From positions 55,941 to 119,940 of the forward strand of contig JAOVVO010000190.1 of the NCBI GenBank assembly GCA_028564675.1: 64,000 nucleotides of DNA, read 5' to 3'. Under the pieces are notes generated by a model that saw only the letters and a list, made by a program, of their open reading frames with translations, made no database searches and was not told where the DNA came from. The position numbers were made by a program, and so were the translations under genes. This DNA is from Onchocerca lupi. Its lineage: Eukaryota; Nematoda; Chromadorea; Rhabditida; Onchocercidae. Below, piece after piece: positions 1 to 10,900 of this stretch (position 1 is its first letter; each line of letters starts with the position of its first letter).

Positions 1-27
1 TTATACTTGATCGTTTGGTTGCTTTAG

Positions 28-806
28 GAATACTGTAGCCCGACGCAGCAGTGGTGCGGATGATGATGCCAGCAATGCGACAACTGTTTTATCAAATGTT
101 TCCGAGCAATATTCTCTTACGAATGAACCAGCTTTGTGGCCAGCAATCTATTCTCTTGCTCATAATTTTGCTGTACAACGGTAGCATTCTTTCTTGGCAG
201 CATTTTTCTTGCTCAATTTATAAAGTGTCGAATTTTTCCGGTAATTTTGCATGTAAGATTTGTATTCCATTGTAATTTATTATGTTTCTGCCTTCATATT
301 TTTCAAGTGTCTTAATTGAATATAACGGTACCAAAATTTTACTTAAATGAAATTTCAAATTTTTGTATTTAATTTTCCATGAATTAATATAAAAAACCTT
401 GGACTCGTGAAAACATAAGTCTAGAAGATACTTCTAGTGTATTTTTTGACACGTCCGGAGACTAAAGAAATTGCTACATCATCTTTACTGTTTTTCATAT
501 CTTCACTGATCTTTTGACTGTTCTTGATCATTCCCTAATTCTACCTTAAGCTGACTGGGAGGTTAGCTTAATTTTTAAATTTGAGAAGTCATTACTCAAA
601 CAAGATTTTCAACAGATGCAGATTGTTTTGAAATTTTTTCTCTATTTTTCCAAAAAGAAATCTGCGATATTAACTGGCTGTGAATAATGTTTGAAGAATG
701 AATATTGCTGTGTATGAGGTTTCTTTTTTGATAAATTTTGAGATCTCATTATTATTGTAGAAAAGATAAGCACAGTGTCAATAAGGAAGGGAAGAATCAA
801 TTATAA
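28..806 (+). CDS. 3' end of an unrecognised gene (partial, two exons)
   Basis: Two exons are proposed. Exon 28-180 follows a TTTAG acceptor and stays open for 50 codons, with a Ser/Asn/Asp-rich stretch (RRSSGADDDASNATT) leading to PALWPAIYSLAHNFAVQ; it ends at a CG|GTAGCA donor, beyond which the frame stops at once. Exon 761-806 follows ATTATTGTAG, joins in matching phase and ends with a charged tail (KDKHSVNKEGKNQL) and TAA at 804-806. The phase match and closed frame support the join, but the second exon is short and could be wrong. The 5' part of the gene lies outside the window. I do not recognise the family. The intron 181-760 holds nothing else I can see. Confidence 0.4.
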
Positions 807-2134
807 TTTCTCATGGTTAATTATAAGCCATTTTCGGTGAAAGTGATTGGAAAAAAACTTGAACTAAATATAGAATGATTCGTAGGAGTGAAGTTTTTGA
901 TGGGTTGCCAAATAATAGATAATAATGATCTCAACTCAAATTTTTTTTGTCATTTGAATTTGTTTTTATCTATTTATTTCATTTAGCATAAACATTTGAA
1001 TATTCTGTTGGTTTTTTGAGATTTTCGTTATCCAAATGTGTTGTTTCAAATTGTATTTGCGGATTAGTTTGTTGTATATTTTAATTTTTGGTAGTTTATA
1101 CACAGTTGTAATCTCCATTTAAAAAAAAAAAGGAATATCTAAATTTCCAGCTTTACGTTTTTTTTTTCTCTTGAGTATATACTGTGACTTTTTTTTTCAA
1201 CATCAACAAGCTATATTTGCAGATTTATCCTTCTTCCCTACTCAATCTACTTTCTGTTCTAGTCGGTATTTTTGCCTTGATCTAGTTCATCCAGTATCAT
1301 TTCTACATTAATTTCTGCACATCCATGTTCCTTTCTTATTTTCTTCGTTATTTAATTTTTTTCCTTATTTCAGGATTTTTTTTTTCTTTTTATATCAGTT
1401 TTGCTTCATATATTTGTCTTTGAATCAAATTATCTTGATCTGGGTGTATGCAACATGCTTAAAAACCTACTTTTCATGTATCATGCTTGGAAACTTCTAT
1501 TCGTTAATCTTTATTATTAGAGGTAGAAGGGTTTTGTCATATCATTTTGAATACTTTCAATACTTTTTTGTTGTATATATGGTTGCTTATTCAGTATTGT
1601 GCAACTATTTCATAAAAAGGAAAAGTTGCTGTGAATAAATCTGATATTAACTACTTGTATGATATAACTTTATGTTATTAAAAGTCAGATATACTTTTCT
1701 AAAATAGACTTTTGAAGTTGTGCAATTATTGATTGATTCATAGGATTTTTAGACAAATGTTGATTCAGAAATGAAAATTGTGGTACACATCAATTTTTTG
1801 TTGTATATGTAGCGGATTATTCTATATCTCTCTCCTGTTTTCCTTCTTTATTCCATTAGATTAGAACATAAAGCTTCATTGATGTCAAAATTGCTTGAGT
1901 TCCCTTATAGAGATCGACTTTTAGAGGCTTGAAATAACTGGGTAGTTTGGATTAATTAAGCACTTCTCGGTTTCATTGTTGCTTATTTTTTAAGATTTTG
2001 ATATAGAAGCATTACATGCGTGGTAATTTTGAAAATTTCAGGATTTAAGTATTTTAAGGTGCTTAAGTGGTCCTTTGATTAAAAATATATTTCAGATTTA
2101 TTAATTCGGTAACAAAAAGTAACCTGATATTATA
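807..2134. other. intergenic region before the Flower gene
   Basis: AT-rich sequence with several T and A runs and no convincing coding exon. The last part probably holds the trans-splice acceptor of the Flower homologue at 2091-2095. Confidence 0.5.
2091..2095 (+). promoter_or_regulatory. probable spliced-leader acceptor of the Flower homologue
   Basis: A TTCAG preceded by an AT-rich tract lies 39 bases before the ATG at 2135. No in-frame coding exon is seen upstream, so a trans-splice site (or the end of a 5' UTR intron) is the simplest reading. Confidence 0.4.
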
Positions 2135-3246
2135 ATGGGAGCGGCAACATCTGGACTGCAATCGCAAATGCAACAAGAGCATGATCCGAATGCTGCTTTC
2201 CCGTGGTGGGTACGTTTCCTGGCTAAAGGACTGGGAGTATTTGGTGGCTTTGTGGCTATTTTCTTCGCTGTACTTGGCTTACTTTCATTCTCTGCAACCT
2301 GCATCATTGCTGTTCTGTTGCAATTGTTGGTTATTCTTATTTATTTACAAGTTTTATCTATTAATTATTCCATATATAGTGGAAGTTACTTTATACAAAA
2401 GATATCATATGGCCATAAATTTTATTGCTAATTGTAGAATTATGGTTTATAAAATTTATGAAAAAGGATGATCATATATTAATCTCATCAAGCTTTGTAA
2501 AAATCATAGTTTGTTTGATCCTGTAATAATTCCAAAACCTATTCGAAAATTCGTAATTAGCAGCCAAAGTATTTTTCTAATTAACATCTCATTTAGTAAA
2601 CTTTAAACATTAAATAGAGCAGTTGATCTTTGTAATTGTCATTATTAGCTGATTTTGTATTGCAGAGCATTTGGTATACTAACGGTAGCATTAGAAGCTC
2701 CGTTTTGTTGCATGTTTATCGATTTCATTGAAAAAATAGCCATGTTTTCGGAATCACGAAAATATTGGCAGAAAGCAGCTCTTTATTGCATGTAAGTTTT
2801 TTAATAGCTTCATACATGTTGATTATCTTCTTTTTAGGAGTTCTCTTCAGAATTTCAAACGAAAAGACATTAGTACTTAAAGAAATAATTTTTCTCAATA
2901 TGTGACACAAATTATAATCATTATTTAACATGTCTTTAGGAATGCTTTTCGAAAGTATTTTTTTCTTGATTTCCCCAATATATTCATTTTTGAATTTGTA
3001 TTATATCAAAACTGCATAGACTTAAACTTTTATAGCATGGGCGTGCTACCAATATTATTGTGCACTGAGCTAAATACAGTACTTGGTGGCGGAATGATTT
3101 TCGCATCGGGTACAGTTTATGGTTTCTTGGCATTGGGCAGAAAAGCGGATTTATCATCGATGGGCGGTACTACGGATCCAGCATGGAATGCGAACGTCAA
3201 TCAGCAGCAGACACCAGCATCCTTTGGAAATCCATCTATGGCCTAA
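2135..3246 (+). CDS. flwr-1: Flower homologue (synaptic/endocytic vesicle membrane protein)
   Basis: Three exons, 2135-2325, 2666-2791 and 3036-3246, give a 175-residue protein, the usual size for this family. Flower proteins are small four-helix proteins of synaptic and endocytic vesicles; in Drosophila Flower was described as a calcium channel needed for vesicle endocytosis. Seen here: hydrophobic segments around residues 31-64, a second that runs into the conserved LEAPFCC motif (Glu 74 is the family's key acidic residue), and a third pair around the YCIMGVLPILLC and GGGMIFASGTVYGFLALGRKA motifs. The C-terminal tail (about residues 145-175) is polar and Ala/Gln/Pro-containing, as in relatives. 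The first donor is not the strongest GT nearby but is the only one giving the correct phase and the family spacing between LQ and the EAP motif. The name follows the C. elegans orthologue; the family call is firm, the exact channel role is not shown by sequence. Confidence 0.93.
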
Positions 3247-5011
3247 TTTGATATATATCTGGAAATTGATCTCAATTCTGTTATTACATTTCAATCATTT
3301 TTTGCTTTCTTTAGAGAGCTTGATAGCCGCTTATGTTTCTATTCTTTCGATTTAAAATTCGGGGAAAAAACATTTAGAATTTTTCTTTTCTTTCTATCAT
3401 AGTATATAAATATATTACCGAAAAGTTCCATAATGAGTCATTAGAATTTTTCATTTGTTTCTTAGATTGCTGGAATCTTGGAAGAAATTTGTTTAAGATA
3501 TAAAACTTCCTCGCAGTTCAACAAATATAATTTTATTTAAACGATAATAATGTTGAATATGTTTTCTACCTTTGAACTCACTAATAGTTTGTGCAATCCT
3601 TTCTTCCTGATTTTCTATGGTCATAGTGGAACGGTTTTTCACTTTCTATTTATTTTTACCTTTTTTCTGCTACCAATATTATTTTTTCCCACCTTTTTTT
3701 CACCCAGTTTTGATCTTTTTCTCTCACATGTCAGTTTTCATATTTTTTAAAACCCTTTTACTTACAAGTTACACAATGGAAAAGTTTTTTATGCATATGA
3801 ACTGCGTGCTTTTGTGAGCTTTTTTTTTCTCTGTTTTAATTATTCTCTCTTTCTATTCTAACGATTAAGTAAACAATAGGACTACTTTTTAGAGTATTAT
3901 AAACCAGGCTAATAAGTGTATTTAGATGTATGAGAACCCTGAAACTTATTCAATATTCCTTGAGTAATGTCCTTCTATACAAAAGCAGACTAGACAAAAA
4001 TGTTTGGGCATCACAGATACTTCCCATCCTAATTTCTGAATGGAATCGTTCTCTAAACCGAAAACTGAATTCCATAGGTATCCATAATTTTTCCTGAAAT
4101 TATTTTAATTTGTAGGTATTTGACGAAATTATGACTGTGATTTTTGCTGGATCATTCGGTTGTTATTATCTGTTACCATTTTATTAGCTCGTTTTGCTTC
4201 TTCTCAATATTTTTTCCTGTTGGCTTTGTAATTATTTGCTGTATCATTATTGTAGTAACTATCAAATTTTTATTTAAAGTCCCCATTGCTTATACTTTTT
4301 TTTGTATCATATATCTTCCAAGAAATGAGTAATTTATTTGAACTAAAAAAGAAACTTTGTTCCGTTAACAATAATTTTGCTCATATCAGAAAATGAGGGT
4401 TTCTATATGAAATTAGGAAATTAAAACATTCATACTGCCAAAAACTATAATCGGTTTTTCGTGAAAAGAGTATGATATCTTATTTGTACATCGTTCCACT
4501 GCCCTATATCCTCCTGCTCATTATATATTCCAAAATGAGAACGGAATGTATAATCAGTGGGAAAGTATAGAGCAGTGGAAAATATACAAACGAAACTATC
4601 CATATATAAAAAGAACTGAGGATTTTTGACAGCAGAACAATAAATAAGTGAGGATATTATGGGCCATAACGAAAAATTTAAATATAGTTAAGCCAAAAAG
4701 GCCTTAATATTTGTTGGAGTGAAATGTGAATCAAGAATTTCTAAGGGAAGGTAATCATCAATGGAAGGAAAGATTTTGGGAAGATTTACAATGCCTAGTA
4801 TTTTTATGTATATGTTTGATAATGCAACATATCTGGACGAGATGCCTACAAGCTTTAGGGAAAATTCTCTTGATCTTAGCAATATAGGTATGTATAATGT
4901 ACAATAAAAGGTTAATATAAGAATAATGGGGTTTATATAAGGTACCAGATTTATGCCTCAGAAGACAAGGTACCTGTAGTCTCATAAGAAATTCAGCAAA
5001 CTACATAAGAA
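3247..5011. other. convergent intergenic region
   Basis: This holds the 3' UTR of the Flower homologue on the plus strand and that of the DDAH-like gene on the minus strand. It has long T-rich tracts (3600-3830). The ORFs here, for example minus-strand frames at 4688-4985, have low-complexity composition and no family resemblance. Confidence 0.5.
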
Positions 5012-7096
5012 TCACCAAAGAGATTTCAAAGTTTTCATTTTCATTGTGAGCAAAACCAAACGTGAAATAGGATTGCCAATTTTTGCCAGTTCGTCCGCTG
5101 TTATTCCAACCATTTGGATGGGTTCATGAAGAATTTGAAATTTCTGGAAAACAGTGCTTAGAAAGAAGTGTATGAATTGTATGCAAAATACAGTCATTAA
5201 GTAGTGATAATGACCAGAGGCTTCAAAATGATATCAGTTGAGATTTAAAGTGATGATGGATTTGAGAAATCAACAACTTTGTTTTAACTTCCAAAATCTT
5301 CGGTTTTACAAGTTGTTATTTAAATTTACGAGCCGGAAATACAAGCAGGATGTGACAAAAAAAAAATGACAAAAAAATTGCTACACAGATTACCAAAATT
5401 CTAGTTACAAAATTAAAATTATTAATTTTATCACTTTTTCTCCTGATGCCTCATCACTTTTCAGTTTAAAATCTACTGAAAAAATACATGATACAATGAA
5501 AAACAAAAATTATTAAAAATACCGTTTCTGAAGTATCCTGGCGGTAAATAACGTAGTCATTAACATTCAAGCAATTAACAGCTTCATCATGCTTCACTGT
5601 GAGAGTTTTGTACCGGAAGGTTGCCTGTCGCTCCATACGCTAAAAATGAATTTGAAAAAAAGATTTTAATTTTTCGTTAAATCTGATCTTGTATAAACTT
5701 AAAGCAACGAATGCGGTGTATATATAGTTGATCTAGCGAAGTAATGATCCACTAATTCGCATAAATTTACTAGTCGAAATAATATGTTTAAACTAGAGAC
5801 TATTGAACTAATTAACTAGCAATTCAGTAATTAATTGCTTTTCCATAACTCAAAACTAAATAATTTAATTTAGAGATACTTGTACAACTTGTTTCGCTTC
5901 TTTTGAACTGCCTACTGTAAGGACATCGGTCGAAATCAATGAAACATAATGTCTTAAAGACTGAATTCCGGGAAGTGTAATTGGTATTACAGCTAAATCA
6001 GAAAATGTTCGTGCAACAACCTGAAAATTAATAATAAACAAATTGTTATTCAAAAATTCATAATAAAGCCTAGAAACGACATCTGTTGCAAAATATGATA
6101 CTACTGTTCTTGAAATAATAAAAATATTTTAGGAATAAAATAAAATTACCAGTGCTCCTTCCATATTAGTACCATTCTTTCGTATACCGACAAACACTTC
6201 TTTACCAGTATATAGCACATCACTGCCTTCTAGCACAACTTCTTTATTATGTTCAGAAGCTTGTGGGGTTTCTATAACCTGCCAGGCAAGTTGATTAAGC
6301 AAGTTGCTAATCTACAAACAATAATTCGTTAATAAATTGTCAAACAAATGTATATATATTAAATTTTATTTCCTTCCATGGTTATTCTATAATCAAGAAA
6401 CCTGATGTACTATATATAAAACCGGCTATTTTAGCCATTAACATCCGATTAGATTATTATACACAAATTGTTCCTTGCAATAACTCCGTTCCCTTATTTC
6501 ACCATCATTATTTTTGTCATGTAGCTATTGTTCAGCTAATTTCTCATAAAGTCATATATTCCAAATAAAAACATCTACAAGATTAGTTCTTGAAAGTGAT
6601 GAATAGAACATTCTGTTGATAACTTTTCAAAAAAATAAAAAACAAATTATGTACTTCATGTAAGCGGCTTCCATTTTTCTTTGGACGAGTAATCAAGGCA
6701 GTACCGTTGATACAAATGGCAGCATCACCAGTAAACAAACTGTGCTGTAAACAATGCTCCTCAGGTGAAAGTTCAATGATATCTACACCAGCCTGAAAAA
6801 TAGATTTTCTTCCGAAAAACAGAGATTCACATGAGATATTGTACTAAAAAGATAATCTATAGTAAAAATATTTAGTACAACATTTTAAACGAGAACGAAA
6901 TAACTAAATCTGAATTAAGGGTTCCATAAAAATGAGAGCACTGATAGGAATGAATATGACATAAAATATAAACTTCTCTAAGCGCTTCGCAAAGCTCTTC
7001 CAGTTGCTTCTCGGCCAGTGACAGATCAATTTTCATTTTTTTCTCCATTTTCAGACTGTTTGGAATACGAACAACAATAGCATGCGTATAGCGCAT
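5012..7096 (-). CDS. DDAH-like protein lacking catalytic residues (probable pseudoenzyme)
   Basis: Six exons, read 7096-6974, 6792-6655, 6311-6150, 6020-5880, 5639-5523 and 5143-5012, give 270 residues; human DDAH1 has 285. DDAH hydrolyses asymmetric methylarginines to citrulline and so controls nitric oxide synthase inhibitors. Family signatures run in order: N-terminal THAIVVRIPNSL, then AGVDIIEL, TGDAAICINGTALITRP (about 62-78), EGSDVLYTGKEVFVG (about 115-129), VLTVGSSKEAK and FRYKTLTV. The active site is not kept. The catalytic His of the G-L-H-L-K motif is replaced in PGIQSLRHYV (158-167). The catalytic Cys of LTCC is replaced in GNPISRLVLL (250-259). The substrate-binding Asp and Glu before the kept Asp 64 are His 58 and Gly 63, and the Arg after FVG is altered. 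All introns are phase 0. The ATG at 7096 is the first Met that fits the family start; an acceptor-like CAG lies at about 7131. Absence of activity is inferred from missing residues. Confidence 0.85.
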
Positions 7097-7913
7097 ATCG
7101 ATACTGTCACCTTTGTACTTGCAAAAACGTCTGATTTCTCGGAAAATTACAAGAACTAAATTGATAGGAAAATTCCTCATTGCTATAGCTTGGAAAACTA
7201 TATTCATTCCATTTAATTTTTAACCTAATTCCAGCTTTCTGAATATCCATACCCTCTCATCAAATTTCAAAGAATTCATATCCTGCTTTAATGATAATTT
7301 TGATAATTTCGCAGGTCTTCTGATCGTTAAAATATGCAGGTTTAAAATATTCATGAAATTATTCCAATCACTGTTTCCTCTTCTCTTCCATTTCTTTCCT
7401 TTCTCTTACGTTTACTGAATGCTAAATTAAAAGGAAAATTTCCTCTCACATTACTTATAATAAAATTATTCAATTATTTAATCAATTCATTGGTGGAGAG
7501 CACAACTCAAGCCTTCTGTCGACTAAATTGCCTCTTACCTCCCTTCCCTCTGTCTAACTTCAACAAATCCTGAATCCCAAAGAATAAATAATATAAATGA
7601 CTTAATCATTTCCACTAATTTATTGTTTCAAGGAATTTCAAATTAAAAAGATTTAAAGCACAGGAACGACATTGCACGGATCCATTTATCCTTAAAATAT
7701 TAGTAACATCTGTAACAATACATAAATTTATTCATAGCAACAATATCAGATAGATTTTGTCCTGAAAAATAAAAACATCCAGACACATCTAACATCTATC
7801 ATACATGTAACATATTTCTGACAATATAGACGAACCTAATGTGTTTCTGTATAAATAAAAAAAAAATAAGACTTTTTACAAAATAACAACATAAAATCCT
7901 GGAAAAAAAATAT
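7097..7913. other. spacer between RECQ1 and the DDAH-like gene
   Basis: About 0.8 kb between two minus-strand genes. It should contain the 3' UTR of RECQ1 (minus-strand AATAAA-like words near 7620 and 7725) and the leader of the DDAH-like gene. No coding exon was found. Confidence 0.5.
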
Positions 7914-10900
7914 TCATTCAAGATTAATGACACCATGATCATCATCGATAAGCAATGGCCTCTTACGAGAGAATTTTATCGCTTTTTCACTGATGCGAAT
8001 TAATTTTGAAGGAATAGAAAATTTAATTCGATAATCCGATTTGTTCTCGACTGCTATACTTCTTTCGCCGAGTACAACGTAGCTAATGATTGAATATGGT
8101 GTAAAATGAAAGTCTTCCTGAAAGCAATTTTTCAAAATTTAATGCATCTAATAAATTTTTCAATGAAATAAAAGACAAAAAAAGATCACTGTTCATCATG
8201 GATGTTATTTTGAGCAATTTCTTTTCTCTTTGATTTGTTAGACCATTCTAACTCTTTTCTAAGCTATAAAAAGATTTTTACTCTTTTTTTTTTTATTTTT
8301 TGTCAATAGCATTTTGTATATCAGAAATAACTCGTCCATCGTTTATTTTTTCCTTATGAGTTAGTCTAGTTATTCTTTCCGGCATACGCAAATTTTCACG
8401 ATCTAGTTTGACATTGGAAACAGATGGAAGCTTTTCGACGATTTGATCAAAATTATTAACATCAACCATCCTTCTAATATTCATGAAATCATTCTCCCTC
8501 CGTTTCTTCAGCAAACATATTATTCCATATTTTGCATAATTAAAATTCAAGCTATAATTGTAAACAATGGTTTCGACTGATTAAACTTGCTCAGAATTTT
8601 TTTCTAATATTCGTGTCTCTATCTTTACATTTGCTCATAGCAAATCATATAATAAAATTATTCGTAAGTTCTTTAACATGCAAAAAAGTAGCAATTTTTT
8701 GATGCAAAATTTTAATTACAAAAAAAATTATATGCTTGCATGGAACTTACTTTCAGATATCCTTCGAGGATCAACTTTGCAACCAAAAATTCGATTAGTT
8801 CTCGACTTACAGAACTGACTTTCTTCCAAGTTAACTCTACTAGCTTCATACCCGTTATACGATTGTTATCAGTCTTTTGAGTCTTAATAGTAAAAAAAGT
8901 AAAATTGGAAAAAAAATTACTATTAAAGCAATCAAAAACCAGATTTATTTCTAATTCATAAGCAAAAGAATCGCCTCTTCCAAATTCTCCTAGATAAATT
9001 CATATTCCATACCATCCCTGTCCCATTTGTTTGACCTGTAACTACGAACTATTAATTTTATTTTTTTGGGAAAAGAATCACACATATATCTGCCAGTTTT
9101 CAGTGAATATACACGCTTGAATTTACTAACGTGGCATACATTTTTTAACACCTCTAGCATCAATCGCCAATAATCGGTCACATCTACATATTCAATATCA
9201 TTAATCTGAGAACATATATCACACATCTTGGAACATTGTGATGAATCCCATTCCACATCAAAATGCTCAGCTATAATTGATCGGCGACATTCCGATGTCT
9301 GAAAGAAAATTTAGAAATACAAACTGGATTATTTTTAAGTGCTAACAAACAAATCCAATAAATCGAACTTTATGCAACAAACAGTTTTTCTAGTTTTTCG
9401 AATAATCTGTATTGTTCAAAATTTAATATTAGTATTTGGAAATAAAACGACTATCTAAGGTATTACCGCTTTGTTCTTAAAATTATTAAAATCTGAATCA
9501 GATAGTGAAAATTTACTAAAAAAACTAGGAAAAGTTTTCCTTATAATGATTCACATCCAATTCTTTCACTGGATCAACTTGGCTATTCTAACCGTTTCTT
9601 GTTATCTACATTTTTGCGACCTTAACTACACAGTAAAACTAAATGTCGATATAAGAAATAAAACATAGTAAGAAATTAAGGAAATCAATTCACATCAAGT
9701 ATTCAGTAATGCACCGTTCCACTCTTTTTCGAAATTCTTTAAATAAATTAAGAAAATAAACTATACCTTAATACAGTAAGATAATACCGAATATAAATTT
9801 CGCACACCAGTTTTTTCCGTGCAAACCATTGTACTTTGCCGAAAGAGATCACTTAAACGATAAAATAGAATACAATAGGCTTCATTACCATCTCGTCCAA
9901 CACGCCCACTTTCCTAAAAATAAATTAAAATCCACGGATTCATTTAAGGATTTTGACAAATTATAGCATTTATAAACTCAACTAAAGCCGAATAATACAG
10001 ATTCACGAAAGTGAAACAAAATAAACGGCTTTAATTTATTTTCCTCCACAGAACCTATTTCTTTAACAATGACTTTTTTATTTGACTTTTACTTGAAAAA
10101 AAAAAATAAAGAAATAAAAATAGTTCCATTATCTTGAAAAATACATTCTACTTACTTGATTATTAGTTAAATTTAGTTCAAACAATTAAGTTGTACTAAA
10201 TTGGAGTTTAATTTGTAGCGTAATGAAATGCTAAACAAGACTTAACAGGCATCACAAAATATACCATTCTTATTGAACAAAAATATTACATCACTATTGG
10301 TGAATTAGATTAAAAATTTGAAAATAAGTGGAACTGAAAACTTATTTTCTGAAGCTTTCGTTGAAATCCAGAAAAAAAAAAAGAAAAAAAACTCATCTTT
10401 GTTCATTCAATCCAGTAATTTTTGCAGTCGAAAATAATTACCTGATAATAATTTTCCAACGATTTAGGTAAAGAGTGATGTATAACGTAACGAACGTCAG
10501 ACTTATCAATTCCCATACCTGAAAATATTTTTTTTTTTGATCTAAATATAAGAAATATAACTATTACACAGGTATATGTAGTCTTCTAATATATAATTGT
10601 TGTTGAAAAAATAAAAAAACAAACCAAAAGCTACAGTTGCCACAATAACATTAATTTCTCCATTCAGCCATTTCTCATGAGTAATATTTCTTTTATCAGC
10701 ATCCAGGAAAGCATGATAATATGAAGACTTTACACCTTTTGCACTACAAATAAATCAATATAATATCAAACAATATATAAAAGATAGCACATTAGACTTG
10801 GCAAAATACTGCTTATCCAAATGAATGAATCATAGGGAATAAGAGATTTTGGAAAAAGTGATTGCGTATGTAGATCAATGGCAACAAAATTAATAGAAAG

